In this document: one piece after another, positions 15,356 to 23,919 of the stretch
Layout: each line of letters opens with the position of its first letter
Numbering within the stretch: position 1 is the first letter of the stretch
NCBI RefSeq assembly: GCF_026627505.1
Contig: NZ_JAPNLK010000068.1
Location: 1 to 45,876, forward strand
Source: Streptomyces sp. H27-H5
GTDB taxonomy: Bacteria > Actinomycetota > Actinomycetes > Streptomycetales > Streptomycetaceae
Reading direction: 5' to 3'
DNA: 45,876 bases
Notes under the pieces: model-generated
Database searches by the model: none
Told to the model about the DNA's origin: nothing
Seen by the model: only the letters and a program-made list of their open reading frames with translations
Program-made: the position numbers and the translations under genes

Positions 15356-15444
15356 TGCGAGGAGGCCTTTCCGTGGCGGAGCGTGAAGGAGGGTGCGTGG
15401 CGGTACCCCGTGACCAGACGGGGTGCGTGCGTCGCGGAGGTCAT
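15352..15444 (-). other. 30-codon ORF coupled at both ends, possible remnant of the permease gene
   Basis: ATG at 15444 overlaps the stop of the upstream monooxygenase frame (ATGA), and its TGA overlaps the GTG of the binding-protein gene (GTGA). The product is MTSATHAPRLVTGYRHAP followed by 12 more residues, with no helix or cysteine motif. Tight coupling on both sides is what one expects of a full operon gene. No permease exists between the transporter parts, so this may be a permease gene reduced by internal deletion. The alternative is a real short coupling peptide. I cannot decide between them. Confidence 0.4.
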
Positions 15445-16356
15445 CCGCGTACCGCCGTGAGCGTCTCGCGGGTGGAGCGTGCCGCGTTCGCGGCGTCCTG
15501 CCGGGCTCCCCGCGCGGCGTCGCGCTTCGCGACCTCCTCGCGGACGAGCGGGATCACGTACCGGCCGAAGTCGACGGCGTCGCCCAGCAGGTCGTAGCCG
15601 CGCGCCGAGAGGATGTCGACGCCGAGGTCGTAGTAGTCCAACAGGGCCTGGGCGACCGTCTCCGGCGTACCGACCAGGGCGTTGGAGTTGCCGGCGCCCC
15701 CGGTGGCGGCGGCGGTCGAGGTCCACAGCGCCCTGTCGTAGCGCTCGCCCGCCTCGGCGATGGCGATCAGGCGCTGTGATCCGGCGTTCTGGGGGGCCGC
15801 CGCCTGAAGGACGCCGTTGCGGTGCTGCCGTGCCGGGCCAGCCTCGCGGCGCTGCTTGATGGCTCCGACCGTGCGGTGGGCCTTCTCCCAGGCCAGCTCC
15901 TCGGTCGGGGCGATGATCGGACGGAACGCGACCTGGATACGGGGCACGTCCGTGCGGCCCGCGGCCTCCGCCGCGGCCTTCACCGCGTCGATCTGCTGGG
16001 CGGTCTGCTCCAGCGTTCGCCCCACAGGCAGTAGATGTCCGCCTCCGCTCCTCCGGCGGCGTACGCGGCGGCCGAGGAACTCCCGAACGAGACGGCAGGG
16101 CGCGGCTGTTGAACGGCAAAGACGTCACTGACGAAGTCGTGGAAGCGGTAGTGGTCGCCCTCGTGGTCGAAGGGCTCCCGGGAGGTCCAGATCTTCTTGA
16201 CGATCCGGATGTACTCAAGGGTGCGGGCGTAGCACTCGTCCTTGGTGAGGATGTCGCCCTCGCGTCCCTGTTCGTGGCCGTTGCCGCCGGTGATGAAGTG
16301 CACAGCCAGCCGGCCCTCGCTGATCTGGTCTCGCGCGACTACATCGACTTCGGTCG
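15441..16356 (-). pseudogene. SsuD-like FMN-dependent monooxygenase, 5'-truncated and frameshifted
   Basis: Homology to alkanesulfonate-monooxygenase-type LLM proteins starts abruptly near DQISEGRLAVHFITGG (about 16340), roughly 110 residues late. It continues through DFVSDVFAVQQPRPAVSFG to ADIYCLWGE, then changes frame near 16020-16024 (one base missing between GAA and CTG) and resumes LEQTAQQIDAVKAAAEAAGR through QNAGSQRLIAIAEAGERYDRA (one split) to the normal C-terminus. The protein would need FMNH2 from a partner reductase. It is inactive as it stands. Its 5' side abuts the equally truncated binding-protein gene on the other strand. Confidence 0.8.
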
Positions 16357-16359
16357 GGT

Positions 16360-17289
16360 GTGGTCCGCGGCGGCGCCACCGACACCGCTGCCGCGACGGG
16401 CAAGGTGACCATCGGCGCCGTCTCCAACGGGGCCACCCGGCAAGCCGAACTCCCCGCCCCGGCCGTGGAAACCCTGCGCGCACAACTGCCGAAGGCCGTA
16501 CGCGAACGCGGTGAACTGGTCATCGGAGTCGGCGCCCTGCCCGCCGGATATCCGCTCCTCGCCTACGTCGGCACCGACCAGAAGACGTTCACGGGCGCGA
16601 AGCCCGACCTCGGCCGGCTGGTCGCCGCGACCCTGGGGCTCAAGCCCGTGGTGAAGAACTCCACCTGGGAGAACCTCTTCGTCGGCATCGACAGCGGCAA
16701 GGTCGACGTGGCCTTCACCAACGTCACGGTCACCGAGGAACGCAAGAAGAAGTACGACTTCACCTCCTACCGGCAGGACAACCTCGCCTTCGGGGCGCTG
16801 AAGGAGAACGCCTGGAACTTCAACGGCGACTACCGCAATCTCGCGGGCAAGACGGTGGCCGTCAGCTCCGGCACCAACCAGGAGAAGATCCTCCTGGAGT
16901 GGCAGAAGAAGCTACGGTCCGAGGGCAAGGACATCGAAGTCAAGTACTTCCCGGACTCCAACAGCGTCAACCTGGCGCTGAGCGGCAAGAAGATCGACCT
17001 CAACTTCGGGCCGAACCCCGCGATCGCCTACCACATCACCCAGGCCGCGAGCGGCAACGCCCTGACCCGCAACGCCGGTTCGTTCTCCGGCGCCGGCGAG
17101 TCCCTCCAGGGCCTGATCGCCGCGACGTCGAAGAAGGACAGCGGTCTGGCCAAACCCGTCGCGGAAGCGATCAACCACCGGATCAAGAACGGCCAGTACA
17201 CGCAGCTCCTCACCGCGTGGAACCTGCCCAACGAGGCCGTGACCACCTCCGAGGTCAACCCGCCCGGCCTGCCCGTCACCAACTCCTGA
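16360..17289 (+). pseudogene. Second polar amino acid ABC substrate-binding protein, lacking its signal sequence
   Basis: The mature PF00497 domain is intact: RERGELVIGVGALPAGYPLL, then DLGRLVAATLGLKPVV, DVAFTNVTVTEERKKKYDF, and a C-terminus TQLLTAWNLPNEAVTTSE. The frame starts exactly where a lipobox cysteine should be (GGATDTAAATG follows), and only a GTG without ribosome site (16360) precedes it. The signal peptide and promoter are gone, replaced by the divergent monooxygenase remnant. Without export the product cannot serve a transporter. It would be TcyK-like by context. It is followed after 54 bases by the GNAT remnant. Confidence 0.75.
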
Positions 17290-17343
17290 ACCCGCGGGCC
17301 GACGCCGGGCCGGGCCGCCCCACAGAAGGAGGGCCTCATCCCC

Positions 17344-17830
17344 ATGAGCGCCGCCACCCCCACCTCGGTGACCCCGCACATCCTCGACAACCCGGCCTGG
17401 GCCTCGCTGTCCGGCCCGCACACGGCCTTCGCCGAGCGGGCCGGCGGCCACGCCGCCCGCCACGCCCCGGACGTCGCCCCCTTCGCCGCGATCGCCGATC
17501 CGGCCGACCCCCGCTCCTGGGACGGACTGCGTTCCCTGACCGCAGCCGACGGGACCGTGACCCTGGCCGGGATACTGACCCCGCCGGACGGCTGGGAGGT
17601 GGTCGGCGAGATCGAGGGAGTCCAACAGGGGGCTGGCCACGCGCCTGGTGCGCGCCGTCGCCGCCGGGATACGCGAGCGGGGGGAGGTGCCGTTCCTGCA
17701 CACGGCCGCGAGCAATACCGCGGCGGTCCGGCTCTACGAGTCGATGGGATTCACCGTGCGCCGCAGGCCTTTCTTCACGGCCCTCCGGGCACCGGGAGCC
17801 CCGGACAACATTGCTGCCAAGTTCTCTTAA
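17344..17830 (+). pseudogene. GNAT-family N-acetyltransferase with internal deletion
   Basis: ATG 17344 with AAGGAGG upstream. About 95 N-terminal residues (ILDNPAWASLSGPHTAFAERAGG to WEVVGEIEGVQ, in part) are normal for this GNAT family. At about 17630 the reading frame must change. The remaining 65 residues, GLATRLVRAVAAGIRERGEVP then TAASNTAAVRLYESMGFTVRRR, are the end of the acetyl-CoA-binding fold and the C-terminus. The central region with the first half of the AcCoA site (R/Q-x-x-G-x-G/A) is lost, roughly 100 residues by comparison with typical size. It lies between transporter and monooxygenase genes, as SnaA does in the B. subtilis ytmI operon. Confidence 0.75.
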
Positions 17831-17841
17831 TACTGCGGTCA

Positions 17842-17870
17842 TTGTATGGCCCCTCCATCGGGCGTAGCGT
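17842..17870 (+). promoter_or_regulatory. Candidate promoter for the monooxygenase genes
   Basis: TTGTAT (17842-17847) and TAGCGT (17865-17870) are separated by exactly 17 bases, a good vegetative (HrdB-type) match, 85 bases upstream of the GTG at 17955. This would let the intact monooxygenases be expressed without the damaged upstream genes. Confidence 0.4.
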
Positions 17871-17954
17871 TTTTCGAAGAAATGGCTGACGGGACGAATT
17901 CGCGACCCCGCGCCGGCTCCCTTCCGTACGCCCATCAGGAAGGCGCATTCCGAC

Positions 17955-19193
17955 GTGTCCGCATTCCCGTCACCTTCTGACGCCCCGTCCCCTTCCGACC
18001 TCACGTCCTCCTCCGCACCGCTCCACCTGGCCGTCGCGCTCGACGGCGCCGGTGGCCATCCCGCCGCCTGGCGCGAACCCGGGGCGCGTCCCGAGGCCGT
18101 GTTCACCGCCCGCTACTGGGCCGACGCCGTGGCCGAGGCCGAGGCCGGACTGCTCGACTTCGTCACCCTCGACGACGGGCTCGCCCTCCAGTCCACCTCG
18201 ACCGACGGCCCGGACGGGCGCACGGACCTGGTCCGGGGGCGGTTGGACGCCGTCCTGACCGCCGCCCGCATCGCTCCGCTGACCCGGCACATCGGGCTGA
18301 TCCCGAGCGTGACCACCACCCACACCGAGCCCTTCCACATCTCGAAGGCCGTCGCCACCCTCGACCACGTCAGCCGCGGCCGGGCCGGCGTGCACGTCCA
18401 GGTCTGCGGACTGTCGTACGAGGAGCGGCACTTCGGCCGCAGGGCCGCCCCGCTCTCCGGCGCGGAACTGTACGAGGAGGCCGCGGACCACGTCGAGGTG
18501 ATCCGGCGGCTGTGGGACAGCTGGGAGGACGACGCGGAGATCCGGGACGTGGCCACCGGCCGGTTCATCGACCGGGACAAGCTGCACTACATCGACTTCG
18601 AGGGCCGTCACTTCAGCGTCCGCGGACCCTCGATCACCCCGCGCCCCCCGCAGGGACGGCCCGTGGTCAGCGCGGTCGGCGCCGCCGCGGACGGGGAGGC
18701 CGCGTACCGTCTGGTGGCGCTCTCCGCCGACATCGGCTACGTCCGCGCACGCGACACCGGCGAGGCGGCGGCCGCCGTCGCCGCGCTCCGGCGGGCCCGG
18801 GAGGCGGCCGGGCCGGCGGAGCCCCTGCACCTCTTCGGGGAGCTGACCGTCTTCCTCGACGAGGACGGCCCGGCGGCGACCGCCCGCAAGGAACGCCTCG
18901 ACGCGCTCGCGGGCCACTACGAGGACGACTCCGAGGTGTTCACCGGCACCCCCGCCCAACTCGCCGACCTGCTCGCGGAACGGCGTGCCGCCGGACTGTC
19001 GGGCTTCCGGCTGCGGCCCGGCGTGATCGAGCACGACCTGCCGGCCGTCACCCGTGGGCTGGTCCCCGAACTTCAGCGGCGCGGCCTCTTCCGCACCGCC
19101 TACGAGGCGGACACCCTGCGCGGACTCCTGGGACTGGACCCCCACCCGGCCAACCGCTACGCCACGCCGCCCTCCGCCGGTAATGCCGCCTGA
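17955..19193 (+). CDS. LLM-class flavin-dependent monooxygenase
   Basis: 412 residues from GTG 17955. The N-terminal 20 residues are Ser/Pro-rich, then a luciferase-like TIM barrel: FTARYWADAVAEAEAGLLDFVTLDD, IGLIPSVTTTHTEPFHISKAVATLDH (split), SRGRAGVHVQVCG and a long insertion with YIDFEGRHFSVRGPSITPRPPQGRPV as in NtaA/DszA-type enzymes. The C-terminal FRLRPGVIEHDLPAVTRGLVPELQRRG motif is normal for the group. It requires reduced FMN from a separate reductase, not seen here. Thirty bases upstream of the next monooxygenase, so probably cotranscribed. An organosulfur or S-substituted amino acid substrate is inferred from context. Confidence 0.8.
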   Translation: MSAFPSPSDAPSPSDLTSSSAPLHLAVALDGAGGHPAAWREPGARPEAVFTARYWADAVAEAEAGLLDFVTLDDGLALQSTSTDGPDGRTDLVRGRLDAVLTAARIAPLTRHIGLIPSVTTTHTEPFHISKAVATLDHVSRGRAGVHVQVCGLSYEERHFGRRAAPLSGAELYEEAADHVEVIRRLWDSWEDDAEIRDVATGRFIDRDKLHYIDFEGRHFSVRGPSITPRPPQGRPVVSAVGAAADGEAAYRLVALSADIGYVRARDTGEAAAAVAALRRAREAAGPAEPLHLFGELTVFLDEDGPAATARKERLDALAGHYEDDSEVFTGTPAQLADLLAERRAAGLSGFRLRPGVIEHDLPAVTRGLVPELQRRGLFRTAYEADTLRGLLGLDPHPANRYATPPSAGNAA

Positions 19194-19223
19194 CCCGGAA
19201 CACCCGGAAGGACGAACCGAACC

Positions 19224-20597
19224 ATGAGTACCAAGCCGCTCAAGCAGATCCACCTCGCGGCCCACTTCCCGGGCGTCAACAACACCACCGTGTGGGGCGA
19301 CCCGGCGGCGGGCAGCCACATCGACTTCGATTCGTTCACGCACTTCGCGCGCACCGCCGAACGCGCCAAGTTCGACTTCCTCTTCCTCGCCGAGGGACTG
19401 CGACTGCGCGAACAGGGCGGACGGATATACGACTTGGATGTCGTGGGTCGCCCCGACACCTTCACCGTCCTCGCCGCCCTCGCGGCCGTCACCGAGCGGC
19501 TCGGCCTGACGGGCACGATCAACTCGACCTTCAACGAGCCGTACGAGGTGGCCCGCCAGTTCGCCTCCCTCGACCACCTCTCCGAGGGGCGCGCCGCGTG
19601 GAACGTGGTCACCTCCTGGGACGCCTTCACCGGGGAGAACTTCCGGCGCGGCGGGTTCCTGCCCCGCGAGGAGCGCTACTCCCGCGCCCGCGAGTTCCTG
19701 TCCACCGCCAACGAACTGTTCGACTCGTGGAACGGCTCGGAGATCGCCGCCGACGCCGCGACGGGCACCTTCCTTCGGGACGCCCGCGCCGGTGCCTTCG
19801 CCCACCAGGGGCAACACTTCGACATCGACGGCCACTTCAACGTGCCCCGCAGCCCGCAGGGCCGGCCGGTGATCTTCCAGGCCGGCGATTCCGACGAAGG
19901 GCGCGAGTTCGCCGCCTCCGGCGCCGACGCCGTCTTCGGCCGACACGCGACGCTCGACGAGGGCCGCGCCTTCTACTCCGACGTCAAGAAGCGGCTCGCC
20001 GCATACGGCCGCACGCCCGACCAGCTGAAGATCCTGCCCGCCGCCACCTTCGTGCTCGGCGACACCGACGCCGAGGCCCACGAGAACGCCCACGAGATCC
20101 GCCGCCTCCAGGTCAGCGGCCAGACCGCGATCAAGTACCTGGAGCACGTCTGGAACCGGGACCTGTCCTCCTACGATCCGGACGGCCCCCTCCCCGACGT
20201 CGACCCGGAGGTCGGCGAGAACACCATCGCCCTCGGGCGCGCGAGCGTGCGGCAGTTCCGCGACCCCCTGGCCACGGCACGGGAGTGGCGCGAACTGGCC
20301 GAGGCCAAGAACCTCTCGATCCGCGAACTCGTGATCGCGACCACCGCCCGCCAGACCTTCATCGGCACCGCCGCCACGGTGGCCGAGTCGATCGACTCGC
20401 TCGTCCAACAGGACGCCGCCGACGGCTTCATCCTCGTCCCGCACATGACCCCCGGCGGCCTCGACGTCTTCGCCGACACCGTCGTGCCGCTGCTCCAGGA
20501 GAGGGGCGTGTTCCGCTCCGAGTACGAGGGCACCACCCTCCGCGACCACCTGGGCATATCCGTACCCGGCGTGGACCGGAAGGCCGCGGCCTCGTGA
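19224..20597 (+). CDS. NtaA/SnaA/DszA-family FMN-dependent monooxygenase (CmoJ-like)
   Basis: 457 residues from ATG 19224 (GGAAGGA upstream). Full length for the family, with diagnostic segments: IHLAAHFPGVNNTTVWGDP, FDFLFLAEGLRLREQGG, TINSTFNEPYEVARQFASLDH, GRAAWNVVTSWDAFTGENFRRGG (split), and GRPVIFQAGDSDEGREFAA. Such enzymes oxidise nitrilotriacetate, dibenzothiophene sulfone, or, for B. subtilis CmoJ, S-substituted N-acetyl-cysteine. With GNAT and polar-amino-acid transporter parts nearby, the last role is the best inference. Its stop overlaps the next start (GTGA), so the two genes are coupled. Confidence 0.85.
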   Translation: MSTKPLKQIHLAAHFPGVNNTTVWGDPAAGSHIDFDSFTHFARTAERAKFDFLFLAEGLRLREQGGRIYDLDVVGRPDTFTVLAALAAVTERLGLTGTINSTFNEPYEVARQFASLDHLSEGRAAWNVVTSWDAFTGENFRRGGFLPREERYSRAREFLSTANELFDSWNGSEIAADAATGTFLRDARAGAFAHQGQHFDIDGHFNVPRSPQGRPVIFQAGDSDEGREFAASGADAVFGRHATLDEGRAFYSDVKKRLAAYGRTPDQLKILPAATFVLGDTDAEAHENAHEIRRLQVSGQTAIKYLEHVWNRDLSSYDPDGPLPDVDPEVGENTIALGRASVRQFRDPLATAREWRELAEAKNLSIRELVIATTARQTFIGTAATVAESIDSLVQQDAADGFILVPHMTPGGLDVFADTVVPLLQERGVFRSEYEGTTLRDHLGISVPGVDRKAAAS

Positions 20598-21587
20598 AGT
20601 TCCTGGCCATCACCCTGATCACGGACAGCGCCGACCCGCAGACGGGGGCGCCTGCGCCCACCCGCGAGCGCTTCCGTCAGGTCGTCTCCGCCGCGGTGCA
20701 GGCCGAGCAGCTCGGCTTCGACGGGTTCGGGGTCGGCGAACGCCACGAACGGCCGTTCCTGTCGTCGTCCCCACCCGTGGTGCTCAGCCACATCGCCGCG
20801 CGGACCCACGAGATCCGCCTGTACACGGCGGTGACCACGCTGAGTCTGTTGGACCCGGTGCGGGCGTACGAGGACTACGCGACGCTCGACCATCTCAGCG
20901 ACGGCCGCCTGCAGCTGATGATCGGCAAGGGGAACGGCACGGCACAGCGCGAACTGTTCGACGTGAGCCCCGACGACCAGTGGGAACGCAACTCCGAGGG
21001 ATACGAGCTGTCCGACGGTTCTGGCACGAGGACAAGGTGACCGCGCGGCCGCGCTTCCGGCCCGCCCTGACCGGCGCCGAGGTGCTGCCCCGGCCCTACC
21101 GGCGGAACCTGCGCGTCTGGCACGGCAGTGCCACGAGCCGGGAATCCGTGGAGCTCGCGGCGCGCCACGGCGATCCGCTGTTCTCGGCGAACGTCACCCA
21201 TCCGATAGGTCCGTACGCCGCGCTGATCCGCCATTACCGCGAACGCTGGGAACACCACGGACACGACCCGGCGCACGCGGTCGTGGGCGCGGGTACGGCC
21301 TGCTTCCACACCGCGGCCACCTCGCAGCAGGCGGCGGCCGCGTACCGGCCGTCATTCGAGCGCCATCTCGCCGCCCACCGGGCACAGGGCGTCGAGCCGG
21401 TCTTCGCGACCCTGGAGGACTTCGTCGAGCGGAGTTCGGCCACACGGTCCTGCACCTCCAGGCCGAAGCCGGAGGGCTCACCGACGCCGAGCACCGGGCC
21501 TCCCTCGAACTGTTCCAGTCGCAGGTGGCGCCGGTGCTGCGCCGCTCGATCCCGGACCCCGTCTTCCCCTCCGCCCCCGACCTGTAA
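20594..21587 (+). pseudogene. LLM flavin monooxygenase with one frameshift and one small deletion
   Basis: It starts at GTG 20594, coupled to the previous stop. A normal barrel start (KFLAITLITDS, VQAEQLGFDGFGVGERHERPF, DYATLDHLSDGRLQLMIGKG) runs to EGYELSD. At 21005-21014 one base is missing, after which the correct frame reads RRFWHEDKVTARPRFRPAL through CFHTAATSQQAAAAYRPSFERH (split) to TLEDFVER. At 21431-21440 about twenty residues are missing and the frame changes again, resuming EFGHTVLHLQAEAGGLTD to the natural end PSAPDL. Two independent lesions make it a pseudogene unless both are sequence errors. Confidence 0.8.
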
Positions 21588-21598
21588 GGAGCACGGCC

Positions 21599-22717
21599 AT
21601 GTCCGGCATCCCCCTCGGCGTCCTCGACCTCATACCGATCGCCTCCGGTTCCACCGCCACCGAGGCCCTGCACCACACCATCGACCTCGCCCGGCAGACG
21701 GAGGCCTTCGGCTACGCCCGCTACTGGTTCGCCGAGCACCACCTCAACCCGGGCGTCGCCGGGACCTCCCCGGCGGTCGTGCTGGCGCTGACCGCCTCCG
21801 CGACCACCACGATCCGCATCGGCTCGGGCGCCGTCCAACTGGGCCACCGCACCGCGCTGTCCACGGTCGAGGAGTTCGGCCTGATCGACGCACTGCACCC
21901 GGGCCGCCTCGACCTGGGGCTGGGCCGTTCGGCCGGGCGTCCGCCGAAGCCCGCGCCCGACGCCGCACCGCCCTTCGAGGGAAGGACCGAGGGCGGCCTG
22001 CTGATCCCGCCCCGGTTCTCCTTCGCCCACCTCCTCGGGCACCCGCGCGTCGCCCTCCAGCAGCGGCTGCTGAACCTTGCGGGAGCCACCCCGCAGGACT
22101 ACGCCGAGCAGGTGTCCGACGTGCTGGCCCTGCTCCGCGGCGAGTACCGCTCCCCGGAGGGCGTGGAGGCGCACGCCGTACCGGGCGAGGGAGCCGACGT
22201 ACAGGTGTGGGTCCTGGGAAGCAGCGGTGGGGTGAGCGCGGAGACCGCGGGCCGCAACGGCCTGCGCTTCGCGGCGAACTACCACGTCAGCCCCGCCTCG
22301 GTGTTGGAGGCCGCGGAGGGCTACCGCGCCGCGTTCAAGCCGTCGGACGAACTGGACCGGCCGTACCTGACCGTGTCCGCCGACGTCGTGGTGGCCGAGG
22401 ACGACGACACGGCCCGCGAGCTGGCCACCGGGTACGCGCCCTGGGTGCGCAGCATCCGCACCGCCGAGGGCGCCATCCCCTTCCCGACGCCCGACGAGGC
22501 GCGCGCACTGCCGTGGACGGACGCGGACCGGGAGCTGGTGGCGGACCGGGTGGACACGCAGTTCGTGGGCTCGGCGCGGACGGTCGCCGACCACCTCGAC
22601 CGGCTCCAGGAGGCCACCGGGGCCGACGAGCTGCTGATCACCACCATCACGCACGACCACGCCGACCGGGTCCGCTCCTACCGCCTGCTCGCCGAGGAAT
22701 GGGCACGCCGCGCCTGA
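21599..22717 (+). CDS. LLM flavin monooxygenase (YtmO/CmoO-like)
   Basis: 372 residues from ATG 21599 with TAAGGAG 11 bases after the previous stop. It opens with the signature of the LuxA-like short-chain group: LGVLDLIPIASGSTATEAL, then YWFAEHHLNPGVAGTSPAV, IGSGAVQLGHRTALSTVEEFG and LGLGRSAGRPP. The late VWVLGSSGGVSAETAGRNG is also typical. B. subtilis CmoO (YtmO) belongs to this group. Intact and last in the operon; a strong hairpin follows at 22732. It requires FMNH2. Confidence 0.8.
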   Translation: MSGIPLGVLDLIPIASGSTATEALHHTIDLARQTEAFGYARYWFAEHHLNPGVAGTSPAVVLALTASATTTIRIGSGAVQLGHRTALSTVEEFGLIDALHPGRLDLGLGRSAGRPPKPAPDAAPPFEGRTEGGLLIPPRFSFAHLLGHPRVALQQRLLNLAGATPQDYAEQVSDVLALLRGEYRSPEGVEAHAVPGEGADVQVWVLGSSGGVSAETAGRNGLRFAANYHVSPASVLEAAEGYRAAFKPSDELDRPYLTVSADVVVAEDDDTARELATGYAPWVRSIRTAEGAIPFPTPDEARALPWTDADRELVADRVDTQFVGSARTVADHLDRLQEATGADELLITTITHDHADRVRSYRLLAEEWARRA

Positions 22718-22731
22718 CCCGACCGCGCCGA

Positions 22732-22753
22732 CCCGGCTCGTCACGGAGCCGGG
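22732..22753 (+). terminator. Hairpin terminator after the monooxygenase operon
   Basis: CCCGGCTC (22732-22739) and GAGCCGGG (22746-22753) form a perfect eight-base-pair stem around a six-base loop, 14 bases after the stop at 22717 and just before the convergent gene's stop at 22770. It could serve both strands. Confidence 0.65.
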
Positions 22754-22769
22754 CAGGCGGGCGGGGAGG

Positions 22770-23126
22770 TCACCTGCCGTACAGGAAGGAGCGGGCGGGG
22801 ACGAAGATCTCGTGACCGGTCGGGAAGCGGACACGGACCCCCGACTCCGTCCACGTGGTGGATTCGATCCCCTTCGCCCCCAGGGCGGCGTCCACGTCCA
22901 CCCAGTGCCCGTAGGACGGGGTGGGATCCCTGCCGATCACCATCCGGTAGGAGTGCCGCCCGGACACGGTGTGTTCGTGCACCAGCGCCAGGAAGTGGGC
23001 CGACTCGTCGGCGTAGGCCACCGCCGAGGGAGCGCTGTTGCGGTACGTCACGTCTCGCTGCGGCCACCACAACACCGTCATCACCGTGACGGTCAGCAGG
23101 ACCCCCGCCACGACGCCCAGGAGCAC
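22770..23126 (-). CDS. Small membrane-anchored hypothetical protein
   Basis: 118 residues from GTG 23126, the first usable start; the frame is open further upstream (an arginine-rich stretch) without an ATG, GTG or TTG that I could place. Residues 1-20 are one hydrophobic helix (VLLGVVAGVLLTVTVMTVLWW, in part), then an outer domain: GRHSYRMVIGRDPTPSYGHWVDVDA, then VRVRFPTGHEIFVPARSFLYG. Type II membrane topology inferred. No known family recognised. The gap 23127-23363 shows no other gene. Confidence 0.55.
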   Translation of the reverse strand: MLLGVVAGVLLTVTVMTVLWWPQRDVTYRNSAPSAVAYADESAHFLALVHEHTVSGRHSYRMVIGRDPTPSYGHWVDVDAALGAKGIESTTWTESGVRVRFPTGHEIFVPARSFLYGR

Positions 23127-23363
23127 CCGGGCGCATCCGATCCGCCGGCGGGGTCGTGCGCCCGGGTCGGGCCGGTCAGAGGTGAACGTGCTGATGATTG
23201 CCCCCCGGGTCGGCGCCGCTCCACGCCGGCCGGCGGGAGATGGCTCGGGGAGAAGGACGCGGAACAGGGCCGACGGGTTGTGACGCGAGCCGTTTCGCCA
23301 CCGTGCCCGCGCCCGGAGGCCCCGCGCCCGGAGTGCCCGCGCCCGGGAGGAACGCGGTCGGCG

Positions 23364-23867
23364 TCACGGAGTCGCGTCACGGGGCGGGTTCTTCTGCTGC
23401 GGGAAGCCGGAGGCCGCCGTGATGCCGAGGTTCAGGGCGGCGAGTCCGGTGGCCAGGGCGCGGCGGTTGTCCGACGTCATCGATGCGAGGGCCTGGGAGA
23501 GCGTCTGCTCACGGCTCTCCCGTATCCGCGCCAGGTGTGTCTGCCCGGCGGGGGTCAGCCTGAGCGTGATCTCACGGCCACTGTCCGGGCAGGGGTGGCG
23601 CTCGATGAACGCGAGGGCCTCCAGGCGGTCGCACAGCCGGGTGACGGAGGGGGCGGCCGCTCCGAGGAGCTCGGCCAGGGCGCGCATGCGGATGCCGGGC
23701 CGGCGGTCGACCAGGTACATCAGGCGGAGCTGTGACGTGGAGGCCGGGGCGGCAGCGGTGCTCTGGCGGGCGTTCTCCCATATGACGTCGAGAAGTTCGA
23801 CGATGTCGCCGACGGAACGCGCCTCGTCGTGGCCGATGCTGTGTGGGTCGGTGGCTGGTACTGGCAT
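23364..23867 (-). CDS. MarR family transcriptional regulator
   Basis: 167 residues from ATG 23867, chosen because GGAGGG lies at the correct distance; the GTG at 23882 overlaps that ribosome site. The winged helix is clear (STSQLRLMYLVDRRPGIRMRALAELLG, split; APSVTRLCDRLEALAFIERHPCPDSGRE). Just downstream of the STAS gene on the same strand with a 52-base gap, so it could be the last gene of the B12-STAS-phosphatase operon, or have its own promoter. Streptomyces sigma-factor-control loci often include such regulators. Confidence 0.82.
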   Translation of the reverse strand: MPVPATDPHSIGHDEARSVGDIVELLDVIWENARQSTAAAPASTSQLRLMYLVDRRPGIRMRALAELLGAAAPSVTRLCDRLEALAFIERHPCPDSGREITLRLTPAGQTHLARIRESREQTLSQALASMTSDNRRALATGLAALNLGITAASGFPQQKNPPRDATP

Positions 23868-23919
23868 CTGGGTTCCCTCCACACGACCGGAACGCTCGAC
23901 GTGCCGGCGCGACCCGGCG

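Noticed and set aside
17970..20549. A long minus-strand open frame of over 800 codons opposite the monooxygenases
   Set aside because: It is antisense to two well-recognised LLM monooxygenases, has Gly/Val/Glu-rich low-complexity translation and no start signal; long antisense frames are normal in 70+% GC DNA.
14158..21587. Programmed frameshifting as explanation for the broken frames
   Set aside because: No slippery heptamer with downstream stem is evident at the break points, and most breaks also lose coding sequence; decay or assembly error is simpler.
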